64,000 nucleotides of DNA from Gari tellinella (GCA_922989275.2 OV277856.1:53205358-53269357); one strand, 5' to 3'; shown: positions 53,950-62,830, counted from the stretch's first letter. The notes: generated by a model not told the origin, from the letters alone. Numbers and translations: made by a program.

Positions 53950-54023
53950 CTTTCTACTTTTCATGCATTGGGATTGCGTTTAGTTTCTTTTAAACGGGTA
54001 AGAATCACGTCCTCTCAAATGTA
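53950..54023 (-). mobile_element. TA1 end fragment, minus
   Basis: GCATTGGGATTGCGTTTAG, TTTTAAACGGGTAAGAATCA, CTCTCAAATG-TA. Confidence 0.55.
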
Positions 54024-54293
54024 GTTGGGAAAAATAGGCCAATTCTCCGATATAATCTTGTTACAGAAACACAGATAACAGCTTTACCTTAACAGTAATT
54101 ACTGAGCCAATTTACACAAAAATTACTAATCCCAGACGCATAAAAACTCTACATCATCATTTTGGATTCTTGACAGGTTGAAAGCATGTTTGTTTCAACA
54201 GTTCATTAAGTCTGAGTGCTTCCCTATAGATTGCTCGTAAAACAGCTGGGCGTAACATGCTGCACCCGGAACTGAAATACTGGTCGTACAGAG

Positions 54294-54660
54294 GGGATCC
54301 CTCTCTCTCTCTCTCCGCCTCTCTCTCTTTCTCTGTGTCCCTCCCTCTCTCTTCACTCTATGCTTATCTCGTTTTTTCTCTATATGTTTGTCTGTCTGTT
54401 TGTATGTCTTTTTCTTTCTGTCTTCTTTATATCTCTGTTACACTTTCCCTCTCTGTCTGTTTGTCTGTCTGGCTGCCTATCTGTATGCCTGTCTGTTTGT
54501 CTGTCTGGCTGCCTACCTGTCTGCCTGTATCTGCATGTCTCTGTCTCGTTATCTGCCTGGCTGGCTGGCTGTATTTTGGTATATTTGTCTGTCTGTCTGT
54601 TTGTCTGTTTGGCTGGCTGCCTGTGTATCTGTCTGTCTATCTCACTATTTTTATCTCTTT
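54294..54660. repeat. CT/CTGT pyrimidine microsatellite
   Basis: (TC)n followed by CTGTCTGT, GGCTGCCTAT and TTTGTCTG units. It is open in three plus-strand frames because of its composition only. Confidence 0.93.
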
Positions 54661-54857
54661 CTTCTGTTTATCTCCTACATTCTCTTATCGCAGTCTCACT
54701 TCCCCTCTCGCATTTCTCTCACTTTCTATTTTTTTCTGACACTTGTATATGTAAGTTCCGTTACAATTGTTTATCAAAACGAATAAAATCTGATATACAT
54801 GTACATGTATGTCACGGTACCGAACCTAACACAGTTGAGGAGATTAATTTGTAGTCC

Positions 54858-54929
54858 AGTAGGTTAGCTCAGTCGGTAGAGCGTTGGACCGGTAGTCCGA
54901 AGGTCCCGGGTTCGAGCCCCGGTCAGGCT
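54858..54929 (+). tRNA. tRNA-like SINE head (not a functional tRNA)
   Basis: The D arm GCTCAGTCGGTAGAGC, anticodon arm TTGGA-CCGGTAG-TCCGA (anticodon would be GGT, threonine) and T arm CCGGGTTCGAGCCCCGG all fold. The acceptor strands AGTAGGT and TCAGGCT do not pair at three positions, and base 33 is C. Best read as the Pol III promoter region of a SINE. Confidence 0.6.
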
Positions 54930-55144
54930 GTATCCCCCACCCCTACATGATATTTTGCGCCCAACGTTGGGTCGTGACTGTTATTGTATTGCTAGCTTAA
55001 CAGCGCCTGCACATATAACATAGTCTAACTCACAATTGAGCTACTTGTACTTTCATGTAGGGTAATTCGACGACGAATTTCAATTTCGTGGGAATGTATG
55101 TACATGTACAGAACTTAACAAAGTTGGGGGATTTATTTGTAGTC

Positions 55145-55216
55145 AGCAGGTTAGCTCAGTCGATAGAGCGTCGGAACGGAAGTCCGAAGGTCTCTGGTTC
55201 GAACCCCGGTCAGGCT
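55145..55216 (+). tRNA. tRNA-like SINE head, second copy
   Basis: D arm GCTCAGTCGATAGAGC, anticodon arm TCGGA-ACGGAAG-TCCGA, B box GGTTCGAACCC. The acceptor strands AGCAGGT/TCAGGCT again fail to pair fully, and the T stem TCTGG/CCCGG has a mismatch. Confidence 0.6.
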
Positions 55217-55334
55217 GCATCTGTTTCTCCCCTCTGACATTTGTGTTAGGTTCTGTACCGTGACATATATGTCCGGTCTGCGTGTGTGCTGCGTAATAGA
55301 ACTCAACGCAACGAAAAGAAGATAGTCACTGTCT

Positions 55335-55416
55335 AAGTTGACCCTAATTGTTTGCACTCGAAATAAGTATTACTGCACATAGTGTTTGTAGGGAAATAAT
55401 AACGTCTCCTCCACTG
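55335..55416 (+). mobile_element. TA1 right-end fragment, plus
   Basis: GACCCTAATTGTTTGCACTC, then GGGAAATAATAACG and TCCTCCACTG-TA. Confidence 0.6.
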
Positions 55417-55421
55417 TACTT

Positions 55422-55482
55422 CGGCACTTCGGCGTCATATGACCATTTCATGGTGCCGTAACACCCAACTCAATCAATCAAT
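55422..55482 (+). mobile_element. SINE 3' tail fragment
   Basis: CGGCGTCATATGACC then GTGCCGTAACACCCAACTC and (AATC)n, the style of end seen on mollusc tRNA SINEs. Confidence 0.55.
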
Positions 55483-55539
55483 CCTCTGCACAAATAATTG
55501 GTAAGACAATGAGAGACAATCTAAACCCATTACCACATA

Positions 55540-55785
55540 CAGTGGAGAATGTGTTATTCTTTCCCAATAAACGCGTTTACGCGCAAACTATTATTTGCAG
55601 TGCAAACAGTTTGGAGCCAGATCAGACGCCAGGTAACCCGGCGTCTGATCAGGCTCTAAACTGTTTGCCACCAAGATAAACAAGAATTATCAGAATTGTC
55701 CAAAAGTTGTTCTTTTCTACGTTTTAGTGCTTTGCGTTTGCGTACGTTTGCGTTTAAACGGGAAAGAATAACAGATTCTCCACTG
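55540..55785 (-). mobile_element. TA1 MITE, full length, minus
   Basis: 246 bp (CACA-TA / TA-GCCTGC). Its right end touches a TTAA-B element (GCCTGCTTCTAGTTTTGAAG). Confidence 0.92.
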
Positions 55786-55787
55786 TA

Positions 55788-56020
55788 GCCTGCTTCTAGT
55801 TTTGAAGGCAGGTGGCCACTTAAAGCACGCTGAAAGTAAAGCAGAATGTGCCTGAAGGCGCATTCGGCTTTACTTTCGGCATGCTTTAATCTACCACCTG
55901 CAATAAAAGGATTCCTTTTATGTTCTTGCACATTAATGACTGTAGGGCTACAAACGGGAAGTATTTTCTTCATAAATAAATGAAAGGAGTTAAAGTGCGT
56001 GTCTATGGAGTAAAGGGTAA
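55788..56020. mobile_element. TTAA-B element
   Basis: Left CCTGCTTCTAG flank, hairpin 55819-55890 (CTTAAAGCACGCTGAAAG / CTTTCGGCATGCTTTAAT, tip GTGCCTGAAGGCGC), right GGAGTAAAGGGTAAA with a mutated TTAA. Confidence 0.7.
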
Positions 56021-56445
56021 ATAAATACCTTAGCTCGTCTTCGTGCTTGTAAATACACGGTTAGTTTCAAAGTAGGGATGCGCCAAAGCAGCGAGCGAAT
56101 CAAACAATTTGACTGCCTCTTTGTAATGTAGCCATCAGACTCGCTATTCCATTATAGTTCAAAGCCCTCAGAAACACACAGGTGCGCATGATTCATTGCA
56201 TCGTGAGAAAAAATATGACAAAATTCCAATAAAGTCGAACTCCGATATTTCAAACTACCTTAACTTAATTTTCCCGTATTTCTATAATTGAATTTCATGA
56301 TTTCGGTCTCGCTTAAGTTAAACATATCTTTATTTCAAAGGTAACACTAGCGTGCTACAATGTATAAAAGGGACACAAGCAAACATGTGACATTGATAAG
56401 ACATGGTCGTCCCGTTTAGGGAACTGGGCAAGGGTCGTTGAAAGG
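56021..56445. other. Intronic stretch without recognised features
   Basis: No family assigned. A lone type A right arm (GGATCAGGATCCAAACTG) follows at 56444 with TTAA-A flank up to 56560. Confidence 0.4.
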
Positions 56446-56573
56446 ATCAGGATCCAAACTGTTTGACATTCTTTTTTAAATGTCTTTAGTCATATTGTCT
56501 TAAATTTAACTTTGAGACGATATTGCAGACAACAACATTGAAACAGAAGACAATAATCAATGGCGATGAAAGT

Positions 56574-56609
56574 GGGGGTGGGGGGGGGGTGGGGGGGTGG
56601 GGGGGGGGG
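56574..56609. repeat. Poly-G tract
   Basis: G runs interrupted by single T; G-quadruplex potential. Confidence 0.9.
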
Positions 56610-56742
56610 AGTTAAAAACCTCACGATCAATTTGATCATGAAAGGGTCAACTCATTAACTCCTGAAGCTTTTAATGGACAATTCCAACCTCCAATGTAGT
56701 CTAACATATAAGGGTTGATTTTAATAATTTTTTTGCAAAATT

Positions 56743-56810
56743 GCAAACAGTGAAGACCCTGATGAGAGGGCTCCCTAAGGAGCCCGCTCATCTTGGTCTA
56801 CACTGTTTGC
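56743..56810. repeat. Type D hairpin with GATGAG/CTCATC stem
   Basis: GCAAACAGTGAAGACCCTGA / TCTTGGTCTACACTGTTTGC, tip AGGGCTCCCTAAGGAGCCCG. Compared with 57005, the inner GATCAG/CTGATC pair is GATGAG/CTCATC here. Confidence 0.82.
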
Positions 56811-56931
56811 ATAGACTGTTATAGTCGTCACAGATGCACTGTTTGTATACATGACGAGTATAAAATGATTCCTCGCCAAATAATGTTATATTTATATCTA
56901 CAGAGAGAATTGTAAGAACTGGAAACTTTAA

Positions 56932-57172
56932 CCCTTTGAACCCTAGTCCCGCAAATAGGCGTTCTTTTCAAACAATGTACATGTGAATAGTACAATTGTC
57001 CTGTGCAAACAGTGAAGACCCAGATCAGAGGGCTCCTAGGAGCCCTCTGATCAGGGTCTTCACTGTTTGTCATAATGCCAAACATGGACAAAAACAACCC
57101 TTAAAAGTTAGAAATGGACTTGACTAAAATGAAAACTGGAATTGTCCATTTTAAGTTTCAGGGAGGAAAGAG
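56932..57172. mobile_element. TTAA-D element with hairpin
   Basis: TTAA at 56928-56931 and 57173-57176; ends CCCTTTGAACCCTAGTCCCG and TTTCAGGGAGGAAAGAG. Hairpin 57005-57070 is perfect over AGATCAGAGGGCTCC-TAGGAGCCCTCTGATC. Confidence 0.85.
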
Positions 57173-57379
57173 TTAAAGTTTACGTGATATTTTGTTCTGT
57201 TCTGTTCAGTATACTCGTCACTAGGGTTTTATGTATTAAAACTTGGCAGACTACCGGAACTGTGGCATTTTGCACGATTATGATGTTGTTATAGCGCAGT
57301 GCCGTCCAAGAAATGCAGAAACACATGTATGCTCCAAGCGTTGGCGGTGTCTAGTACATGTAATCTTCATAGGAAATTA

Positions 57380-57609
57380 CAGTGGAGCAGACGTTATAAT
57401 CTTTCCCGTTATAAAACGCATTGCAATAAAACGAGAAAATGACAGATTGTTGACAATTCGAACTATTTATTTATTCTGAGCAACAAATAGTTTGGAGCCT
57501 GATAGTTTGGTTACCCGGCGTCTGATCTGGCTCCAAACTGTTTGCATTTGGAATAACAGTTTTAGCGAAAACGCGTTAATTTTTGGAAAGAATAACGTTT
57601 TCTCTACTG
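57380..57609 (+). mobile_element. Older TA1 copy, plus
   Basis: CAGTGGAGCAGACGTTATAA; the long arm is shortened (CCCGTTATAAAACGCATTGC); the left half of the hairpin is damaged (GATAGTTTGGTTACCCGGCG). Lies 106 bp before exon 2. Confidence 0.78.
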
Positions 57610-57715
57610 TACAGTCGAAACAGTTCTGATCAAGAACAGACGCCTGGCGTTTCCATTCCCTATCAAATTTAACAATAAAAAGCGCACGGTCTCACAACCT
57701 TTTTTATAATTTCAG

Positions 57716-57974
57716 CTGGATTCATGGGAGACATAGCTATACCAGAAGAAGATTACACTTATTATAAGAGAAAGCAAAAGCCCCTAGAACACTTAAAGAA
57801 AAAAATGGGGCCATCTATATACGACATGCAGGTTGAGGACCCTTCAGCCATGATTAGCTCCAAGGGACCTTACTCACAGTTAGATGGGCACATGGAAAGT
57901 GAAAAGTCTAAGAAGACTTCTATAAATAAACAAGATCTCGATATAAAAAAGAAGAGACATAGATGCAAAAAAGG
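57716..57974 (+). CDS. Tolloid/BMP1-like metalloprotease, coding exon 2 (prodomain)
   Basis: Encodes residues 53-138 plus two bases. It begins PGFMGDIAIPEEDY (residues 53-66); joined to exon 1 this reads DPCKAPGFMGDIAIPEED, the prodomain signature of tolloid/BMP1 proteases. In pro-astacins the FxGDI Asp (here D58) occupies the zinc site and keeps the enzyme latent. The rest is hydrophilic, with a basic end KKKRHRCKKG. The acceptor is TTTATAATTTCAG. The donor is taken as AGG|GTAGGT at 57975, because using the next GT would include an in-frame TAG. This choice gives a phase matching exon 3 (GG plus A makes Gly). Confidence 0.85.
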
Positions 57975-57991
57975 GTAGGTAATCAATTGTA

Positions 57992-58230
57992 CCTATGAGA
58001 AGACGTTATTTTCTCCCAATAAACGCATTTACGCTTAAACTATTATTTCATTTGCAAACAGTTTGGAGCCATATCAGACGCCGGGTTACCCGGCGTCTGA
58101 TCAGGCTCCAAACTGTTTGTCACTCATATTTAAATATACAGTCGGAATTGTCAACAAATTATCATTTTGTAATTTTTACTGCAATCCGTTTCGTTTGCGT
58201 GTAAACGGGAAAGAATAACGTCTGTCCATG
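57992..58230 (-). mobile_element. Older TA1 copy, minus, next to exon 2
   Basis: Starts 17 bases after the exon 2 donor (TGAGAAGACGTTATTTTC), perfect hairpin CCGGGTTACCCGG, ends AATAACGTCTGTCCATG. Both tips are mutated. Confidence 0.8.
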
Positions 58231-58250
58231 TGTTATTAACTTGTTTACAG

Positions 58251-58500
58251 CACCTGGAGAAGACGTTATTCTGTCCCGTTTAAACGCAAAGGAATCACAA
58301 ACGCATTGCAATAAAATGAAGAAAATGACAGCTTTAACAATTCTGATTATTTGTTTAAATCTGATTGGCAAAAAGTTTGGAGTCTGATCAGACGCCGTGT
58401 TACCCGGCGTCTGATCTGACTCCAAAAAAACAGTTTGCAGTTGAAATAATAGTTTAAGCGTAAACGCGTCTATTGGGAAAGAATAACGTCTTCACCACTG
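58251..58500 (+). mobile_element. Older TA1 copy, plus
   Basis: CACCTGGAGAAGACG left end, GCAAAGGAATCACAAACGC long arm, right arm CTCCAAAAAAACAGTTTGC, right end GTCTTCACCACTG. Confidence 0.8.
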
Positions 58501-58556
58501 TGGCTCATCACGTAAATGTAACATTCGTTCGTAACACAAACAAGTAACCGTCGTTT

Positions 58557-58769
58557 TAAGGTTGATGAACCCAAATGTCGGGCAAATGTTTGTGAATATA
58601 GGTACTCTACGGAGAGCGATCGGCAATTCTCGTAAACTGTCGGCCAGTGCCGAGCCATGGTAAGGCATTGATCGGAATGAGTCGTCATTTGACGAAAATC
58701 TTTGTTACTTATAATGTAAATGAAGAATAGTGATTTTGGTCCGATCTCATTAGGGGTCCCCAACCTTAA
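58557..58769. mobile_element. Family H element
   Basis: TTAAGGTTGATGAACCC to GGGGTCCCCAACCTTAA; contains GGAGAGCGATCGGC and GATTTTGGTCCGATCTCATT as in the copy at 9751. Confidence 0.72.
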
Positions 58770-59160
58770 TTATTAAAAATTAAGAATACTGTAAGTGCAT
58801 GCATGTACATGTATAGTCTAATGAGTATAAATTGTATAGCGTCTTTAATAGTATTTTAGTATCTACAGTATTGTCTTTATTGCTCTTTTTCTGCGAACTT
58901 TTAACCTTTGTACATGTAATGCAGGGTTTTTTGTACTCGTAATCATCCTTGTAAACTGTGTAGACCCGGATAAGTGATTCCATGTTGGTGCACTCTAATC
59001 AGGGCCTGTACTGTTTGTAAACTCCTTTCACCAAAAGAAGTGCCTTTTAGCGCATTTGAATTATTCCTCATCTGAAGAAATTAGTTCCAATTTATTAAGC
59101 TTGTCTTCAAAACTAGAAATATGCTATGGAGTAATGGGTTAAAGTTGATCATTTATCAGA
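58770..59160. other. Decayed type D and TTAA-B pieces
   Basis: 58954-59019 is a weak type D hairpin (AAACTGTGTAGACCCGGAT / AATCAGGGCCTGTACTG). 59030-59140 has TTAA-B flanks (GCGCATTTGAATTATTCC, AATGGGTTAA) with the hairpin lost. Confidence 0.5.
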
Positions 59161-59872
59161 ATATCCCATTTGAAAATACTACACTGTAAGGGTTATCACA
59201 TAAACTTTCGTAGAAGCATTTTACACAACGCGGGGAGAATTTCAGGCACAGACTAAACACTTCAATTAAAAGAGGTTTGAACCTCTTAGCAGCTTTGGGC
59301 TATCGGACTTGGCTTCGAACCCACCTGTGCCCACATTGAGCACCCAGTGACCAAGCTAGTTTCAAGTTTAAAAACCTCATAAAACATTATAGTCGCTACA
59401 AACATTCTGTCTTAAATGCTTGATATTAAAGGTTTAATAAATTTCATGAGTTTACAGAACTTTAAGAAAAACTACTTAAAACAACTGGTAAAAGGACGCA
59501 AAACCGCAGTACCGTACATACATGAACCTGCTATTAAAACTACTCAAAAAGCGTCGGTGCCGTTGTTTACGACAGGTGGTTGCTAAACCATTTCCATCAT
59601 AATTATGTTGTTTTCAGTGCTTCACACAGGTTCTGTTTTATTCCGGCTGAATGTAAAGTAGCACGCTCCTGAAGAATTATTACGGCGTGCATTATCTTAA
59701 AGAATTATGTGCCTTAACTAAAATAGTTTTGTGCTTTACGTTCCTTTCTGTTTTCATCTGTCAGTACTTTTAACATTGCCCGCAAGTATTTCTCGAGCAT
59801 GGTTCGGTTCGGAACGTCAAATGCAGAGTATCGAAATCGACCGATATCCAATATCAGAAGAAGCGTACTACC
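59161..59872. other. Intronic stretch; possible SINE remnant
   Basis: At 59310-59355 the minus strand has GGGTTCGAAGCCAAG (B-box-like) and a weak A-box-like TAGCTTGGTCACTGG, suggesting an old tRNA SINE. Otherwise unassigned. Confidence 0.35.
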
Positions 59873-59876
59873 TTAA

Positions 59877-60126
59877 CCCTTCCACCATAGAAGCGCCTTT
59901 TACCACCTTTGATTTATTCCTCCACAAAAGAAAATAGTTCCTATTTATACAGTCATAAAAACATGTTCCTACAGAAATAGTTTATAACTATATACTGACA
60001 GATTATAGCTTAAAGCAGGCTGAAAGTAAAGCAGAATGCGCTTTAAGGCGCATTCTGCTTTACTTTCAACCTGCTTTAAAGTGGTCATCTTTCTTCAAAA
60101 ACAGAAACAGGCTTTGGGATAAAGGG
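59877..60126. mobile_element. TTAA-B element, complete
   Basis: TTAA at 59873-59876 and 60127-60130; ends CCCTTCCACCATAGAAGCGC and CTTTGGGATAAAGGG. Hairpin 60007-60079 AGCTTAAAGCAGGCTGAAAG / CTTTCAACCTGCTTTAAA, tip GCGCTTTAAGGCGC. Confidence 0.88.
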
Positions 60127-60257
60127 TTAAAGTGAACTTATACTATATAGTATCACAATTACCGACCAACCTACAATTATTTCGAGTCGCCGGTCACAAT
60201 AAGGCTTGTGTTTAGCGACATCTCAATAAACGACCTATGGGCAGTATCTAATACAAG

Positions 60258-60335
60258 TTATTGCTTAATGCAGGATAAAAATACATACAGGACTTTTCGG
60301 CATTACTGTTATCCTGCATTAAGCAACTGTTTGTC
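60258..60335. repeat. Palindrome, GCTTAATGCAGGATAA type
   Basis: AAGTTATTGCTTAATGCAGG / CCTGCATTAAGCAACTGTT with a middle of about 33 bases. A half-arm-like word GTGGTTGCTTGATACAGTA follows at 60363. Not matched to the other families. Confidence 0.65.
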
Positions 60336-60657
60336 TTATAGAGATATACAGGGTACTTCACTAAGTGGTTGCTTGATACAGTATCGACTGTACATGTAGT
60401 TATCGGTGTCGCAGTTAGTTTTATTACAAAAATCGTCTAGTATTCCATCTATTAAACTGGCACAAACGTCTACTATACACTCAGTAATTGATTGTTATGT
60501 CTGCGAGGGTTTTTGCTATCGGATATAAAACCGAGTCCATGGCAATTTGGATGTCTAATTATATAAACTGGTTTAACCGTTATAGCAGTAGCTGTTGGGG
60601 GTAAAAAGCAGACGGAGGCTTGGTGAAATAAAAGCAGGATTTTTGCTTTCTCATGCT
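60336..60657. other. Intronic stretch without recognised features
   Basis: No family assigned. Confidence 0.4.
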
Positions 60658-60661
60658 TTAA

Positions 60662-60906
60662 CCCTTTACCTGATAGTCTATTTCTAGAATTGAAAATAGG
60701 TTACTACTTAAAGCAGGTTGAAAGTAAAGCAGAATGCGCTTAAGGCGCATTCTGCTTCACTTTCAGCCTGCTTTAAGCTATCCTGTGCTAGAATATATAG
60801 AAAATTGTCCCTATAATATATATTCATGACTGATTAAATTGGAACTATTTTCTTCAGCGGAGAAATAAATCATATTCGCTAAAAGTCGCTTCTATGGGGT
60901 AAAGGG
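60662..60906. mobile_element. TTAA-B element, complete
   Basis: TTAA at 60658-60661 and 60907-60910; ends CCCTTTACCTGATAGTC and ATGGGGTAAAGGG. Hairpin 60707-60779, tip GCGCTTAAGGCGC. Close relative of the copy at 41318. Confidence 0.88.
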
Positions 60907-60939
60907 TTAATGTTTTCACTGCCTATATTGTAATATTTA

Positions 60940-61079
60940 AAGCAATGTGACAGTAAAACAGAAAACTCCTATAGGAGTTTTCTGTTTTACTATCACATTG
61001 CTTTAAGCTGTCATCCGTCTTTTATACAATCGATTATATCAACTTGCTTTTAGTGCTCGTAAAAGAGAGGTTTTACTGT
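60940..61079. mobile_element. TA-P element, hairpin and right end
   Basis: Type C hairpin 60943-61005: AAAGCAATGTGACAGTAAAA / TTTTACTATCACATTGCTTT, tip AACTCCTATAGGAGTT. Compared with 40089, CAAGG/CCTTG has become CAATG/CATTG and AGCTCC/GGAGCT has become AACTCC/GGAGTT. Right end GCTCGTAAAAGAGAGG-TTTTACTG. Confidence 0.75.
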
Positions 61080-61124
61080 TTTTCAAACAATTTTAATGCA
61101 AACAAAGTTTTATGAAACGTCGTA

Positions 61125-61370
61125 CAGTGGAGATTCTGTTATTCTTTCCCGTTTAAACGCAAACGTACGCAAACGCAAAACACTAAAACGTAGAAAACAA
61201 CAACTTTTTGACAATTCTGATATTTCATGTTTATCTTGTTGGCAAACAGTTTGGAGCCTGATCAGACGCCGGGTTACCCGGCGTCTGATCTGGCTCCAAA
61301 CTGTTTGCACTGCAAATAATAGTTTTATCGTAAACGCGTTTATTGGGAAAGAATAACAGATTTTCCACTG
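61125..61370 (+). mobile_element. TA1 MITE, full length, plus
   Basis: 246 bp (TCG-TA / TA-ATCC); GGAGATTCTG left end, GATTTTCCACTG right end. Confidence 0.92.
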
Positions 61371-61399
61371 TAATCCGGCATCTGGTCTTTTTCCAAACT

Positions 61400-61602
61400 T
61401 ACGGAAACTCAATTAAAATAAATAGTAAAACTATTATTGTTTACCTTTTATTGGATTGCTTTTGCATTTTGTTTGCATTTGAACGGGGAAATAGAACGTT
61501 TTCTCCAGTGTATATGTTAAGTGGTTGCTATTGTCTACGTTTTGGTGAAATGCGTTTGCCTTTAACTACGTTTAAACGGGAAATAATAACGTCTTCTCCA
61601 CT
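61400..61602 (-). mobile_element. Two TA1 end fragments, minus
   Basis: 61400-61510 (AATTAAAATAAATAGTAAAA to TTTTCTCCAGTG-TA) and 61530-61602 (TGCGTTTGCCTTTAACTACG to GTCTTCTCCACTG-TA). Confidence 0.65.
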
Positions 61603-61992
61603 GTAGGCTCTGAAGATGAAGCCCATTAAAAGTTTCTAGAAATTTAGATCAGGACGGCACACCCAGTTATTCGGAATCAAGCCGATCTTTTACGTTCAAT
61701 TACTTTCATATGAGCGACATATGTGATCGACAGTGTTTTCTACGACTTGACCTAGTAGTACAGTGGTACATCATAGCATACTTGTCATTGCCAGACTGTC
61801 TCTGTTTCCTTTAATCTATTTCACTCGCAGAAAGGTGCTTGATTCGGGAATTCGTTCTGCAGAGCGCTTAGACTTACATTGTATAGCAATGACTGCAGTA
61901 TATATAGGTGATACCGTGAAGACGTTATTCTTTCCCGTTTAAACGCAAATGTAACGCAAACGCATCGCACTAAAATGGAGAAAATGACAGTA

Positions 61993-62361
61993 CAGTGAAA
62001 TCCCTCTAAACCGGAACCTCTAAATACCGGAATTCTCTTTAAACCGGACAAAAACTTTGGTCCCGTTTCCAACCCTTCTTTATTTCAACCCATTACACCA
62101 TACGTACGCCTTTTTACGTCTTTGGTTTATTCTTACACTGAAGAAAAATAGTTTGTACATTCTAGCAGATGATAGCTAAAAGCAGGTTGAAAGTAAAGCA
62201 GAATGCGCCTTAAGGCGCATTCTGCTTTACTTTCAACCTGCTTTAAGTGGTCAGCTATCTTCCATACTAATAACAAGTCCAAACCCCTCTAAACCGAAAA
62301 AACCTCTAAACCGGACATTTTTGTTGTCCCCACACATGTCCGGTATAGAGGGGTTTCACTG
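61993..62361. mobile_element. TA-E element containing a TTAA-B element
   Basis: CAGTGAAATCCCTCTAAACC to GGTATAGAGGGGTTTCACTG, TA duplicated. The host reads ATGACAG-TA-TTTTGATTATTCTG once it is removed, like intact TA1 (ATGACAACTTTTTGACAATTC). The inner type B hairpin is at 62172-62246. Confidence 0.88.
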
Positions 62362-62421
62362 TATTTTGATTATTCTGATTTTCTACATTAATGTGCAATG
62401 CTGCATTTCGTTTGCGTTTAA

Positions 62422-62665
62422 CCCTTTCCCCCATATAAGCGCCTTTTAGAGAATATGATTTATTCATCCGCTGAAGAAAATAGTTCCAATTTAATCAGTC
62501 ATGAATATATAGCATAGGGAATATTTTCTATATTTTAGCACATGGAAGCTTAAAGCAGGCTGAAAGTAAAGCAGAATGCGCCTTAAGGCGCATTCTGCTT
62601 TTCTTTCAACCTGCTTTAAGTGATCACCTATCTTCAATACTAGACACAGGCTATCAGGTAAAGGG
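62422..62665. mobile_element. TTAA-B element with demonstrable TTAA duplication
   Basis: Inserted in a TA1 long arm: GCGTTTAA|CCCTTTCCCCC...GGTAAAGGG|TTAAACGGGA. Removing it with one TTAA restores GCGTTTAAACGGGA exactly. Hairpin 62547-62620, tip GCGCCTTAAGGCGC. Confidence 0.93.
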
Positions 62666-62739
62666 TTAAACGGGACTGAATTACTCATTGAGCCCTTGTG
62701 ATAAATACATGCACCCTGTCCAAACAGAATAAATGACTT

Positions 62740-62806
62740 TGCAAACAGAGAAATCTTGATCAGAGTGTTTCTAAAGGAGCTCCAGGTCAGGTTCTGCACT
62801 GTGTGC
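62740..62806. repeat. Decayed type D hairpin
   Basis: GCAAACAGAGAAATCTTGAT / GGTCAGGTTCTGCACTGTG with TGTTTCTAAAGGAGC tip. Confidence 0.6.
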
Positions 62807-62830
62807 CTGTTCTAAATACGTGTGTTGGTA

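Larger units (their letters stand above)
54806..55270. mobile_element. Element with two tRNA-like units between inverted ends
   Basis: GTCACGGTACCGAACCTAAC (54812) is mirrored by GTTAGGTTCTGTACCGTGAC (55244). Between them two tRNA-like blocks lie about 287 bp apart, each preceded by AATTTGTAGTC or TATTTGTAGTC. It looks like a tandem SINE, with a second left part at 55100 (GTACAGAACTTAAC). Confidence 0.65.
1290..57715 (+). other. Intron 1 of the tolloid-like gene (about 56.4 kb)
   Basis: Donor GTAAGT at 1290-1295; acceptor is a T-rich tract ending TTTCAG at 57710-57715. Phase 1: the last base of exon 1 (C) plus CT of exon 2 makes Pro. The intron is filled by MITEs, satellites, a 4.9-kb palindrome and a minisatellite, with no other convincing host exon. 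An unrecognised alternative exon cannot be ruled out without transcript data. Confidence 0.78.
61909..62677. mobile_element. Fold-back TA1 derivative, interrupted by two other elements
   Basis: The left side is a plus long arm (GTTTAAACGCAAATG, CACTAAAATGGAGAAAAT). After removing TA-E (61993-62361) and TTAA-B (62422-62665), the right side is the same long arm inverted (ATTTTCTACATTAATGTGCA, CGTTTGCGTTTAAACGGGA). There is no hairpin core and no short arm. Confidence 0.75.

Noticed and set aside
54257..54854. Three overlapping 130-160 codon plus-strand frames, Leu/Ser/Cys rich
   Set aside because: All are produced by the CT/CTGT microsatellite.
54858..55216. Two functional tRNA genes
   Set aside because: D, anticodon and T arms fold, but the acceptor stems do not, base 33 is not T, and both sit in a repeated element. 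Kept only as SINE heads.
57716..57978. Reading exon 2 as a complete small protein ending at the TAG at 57976
   Set aside because: The GTAGGT donor just before the stop and the phase match to exon 3 make it an internal exon; the tolloid prodomain continues downstream.
1926..61412. Dozens of near-identical 60-150 codon open frames reading WSLIRRRVTRRLIWLQTV or its opposite-strand counterpart
   Set aside because: These are translations of the TA1 hairpin and arms on either strand. They begin or end at the element tips and encode no transposase or known protein.
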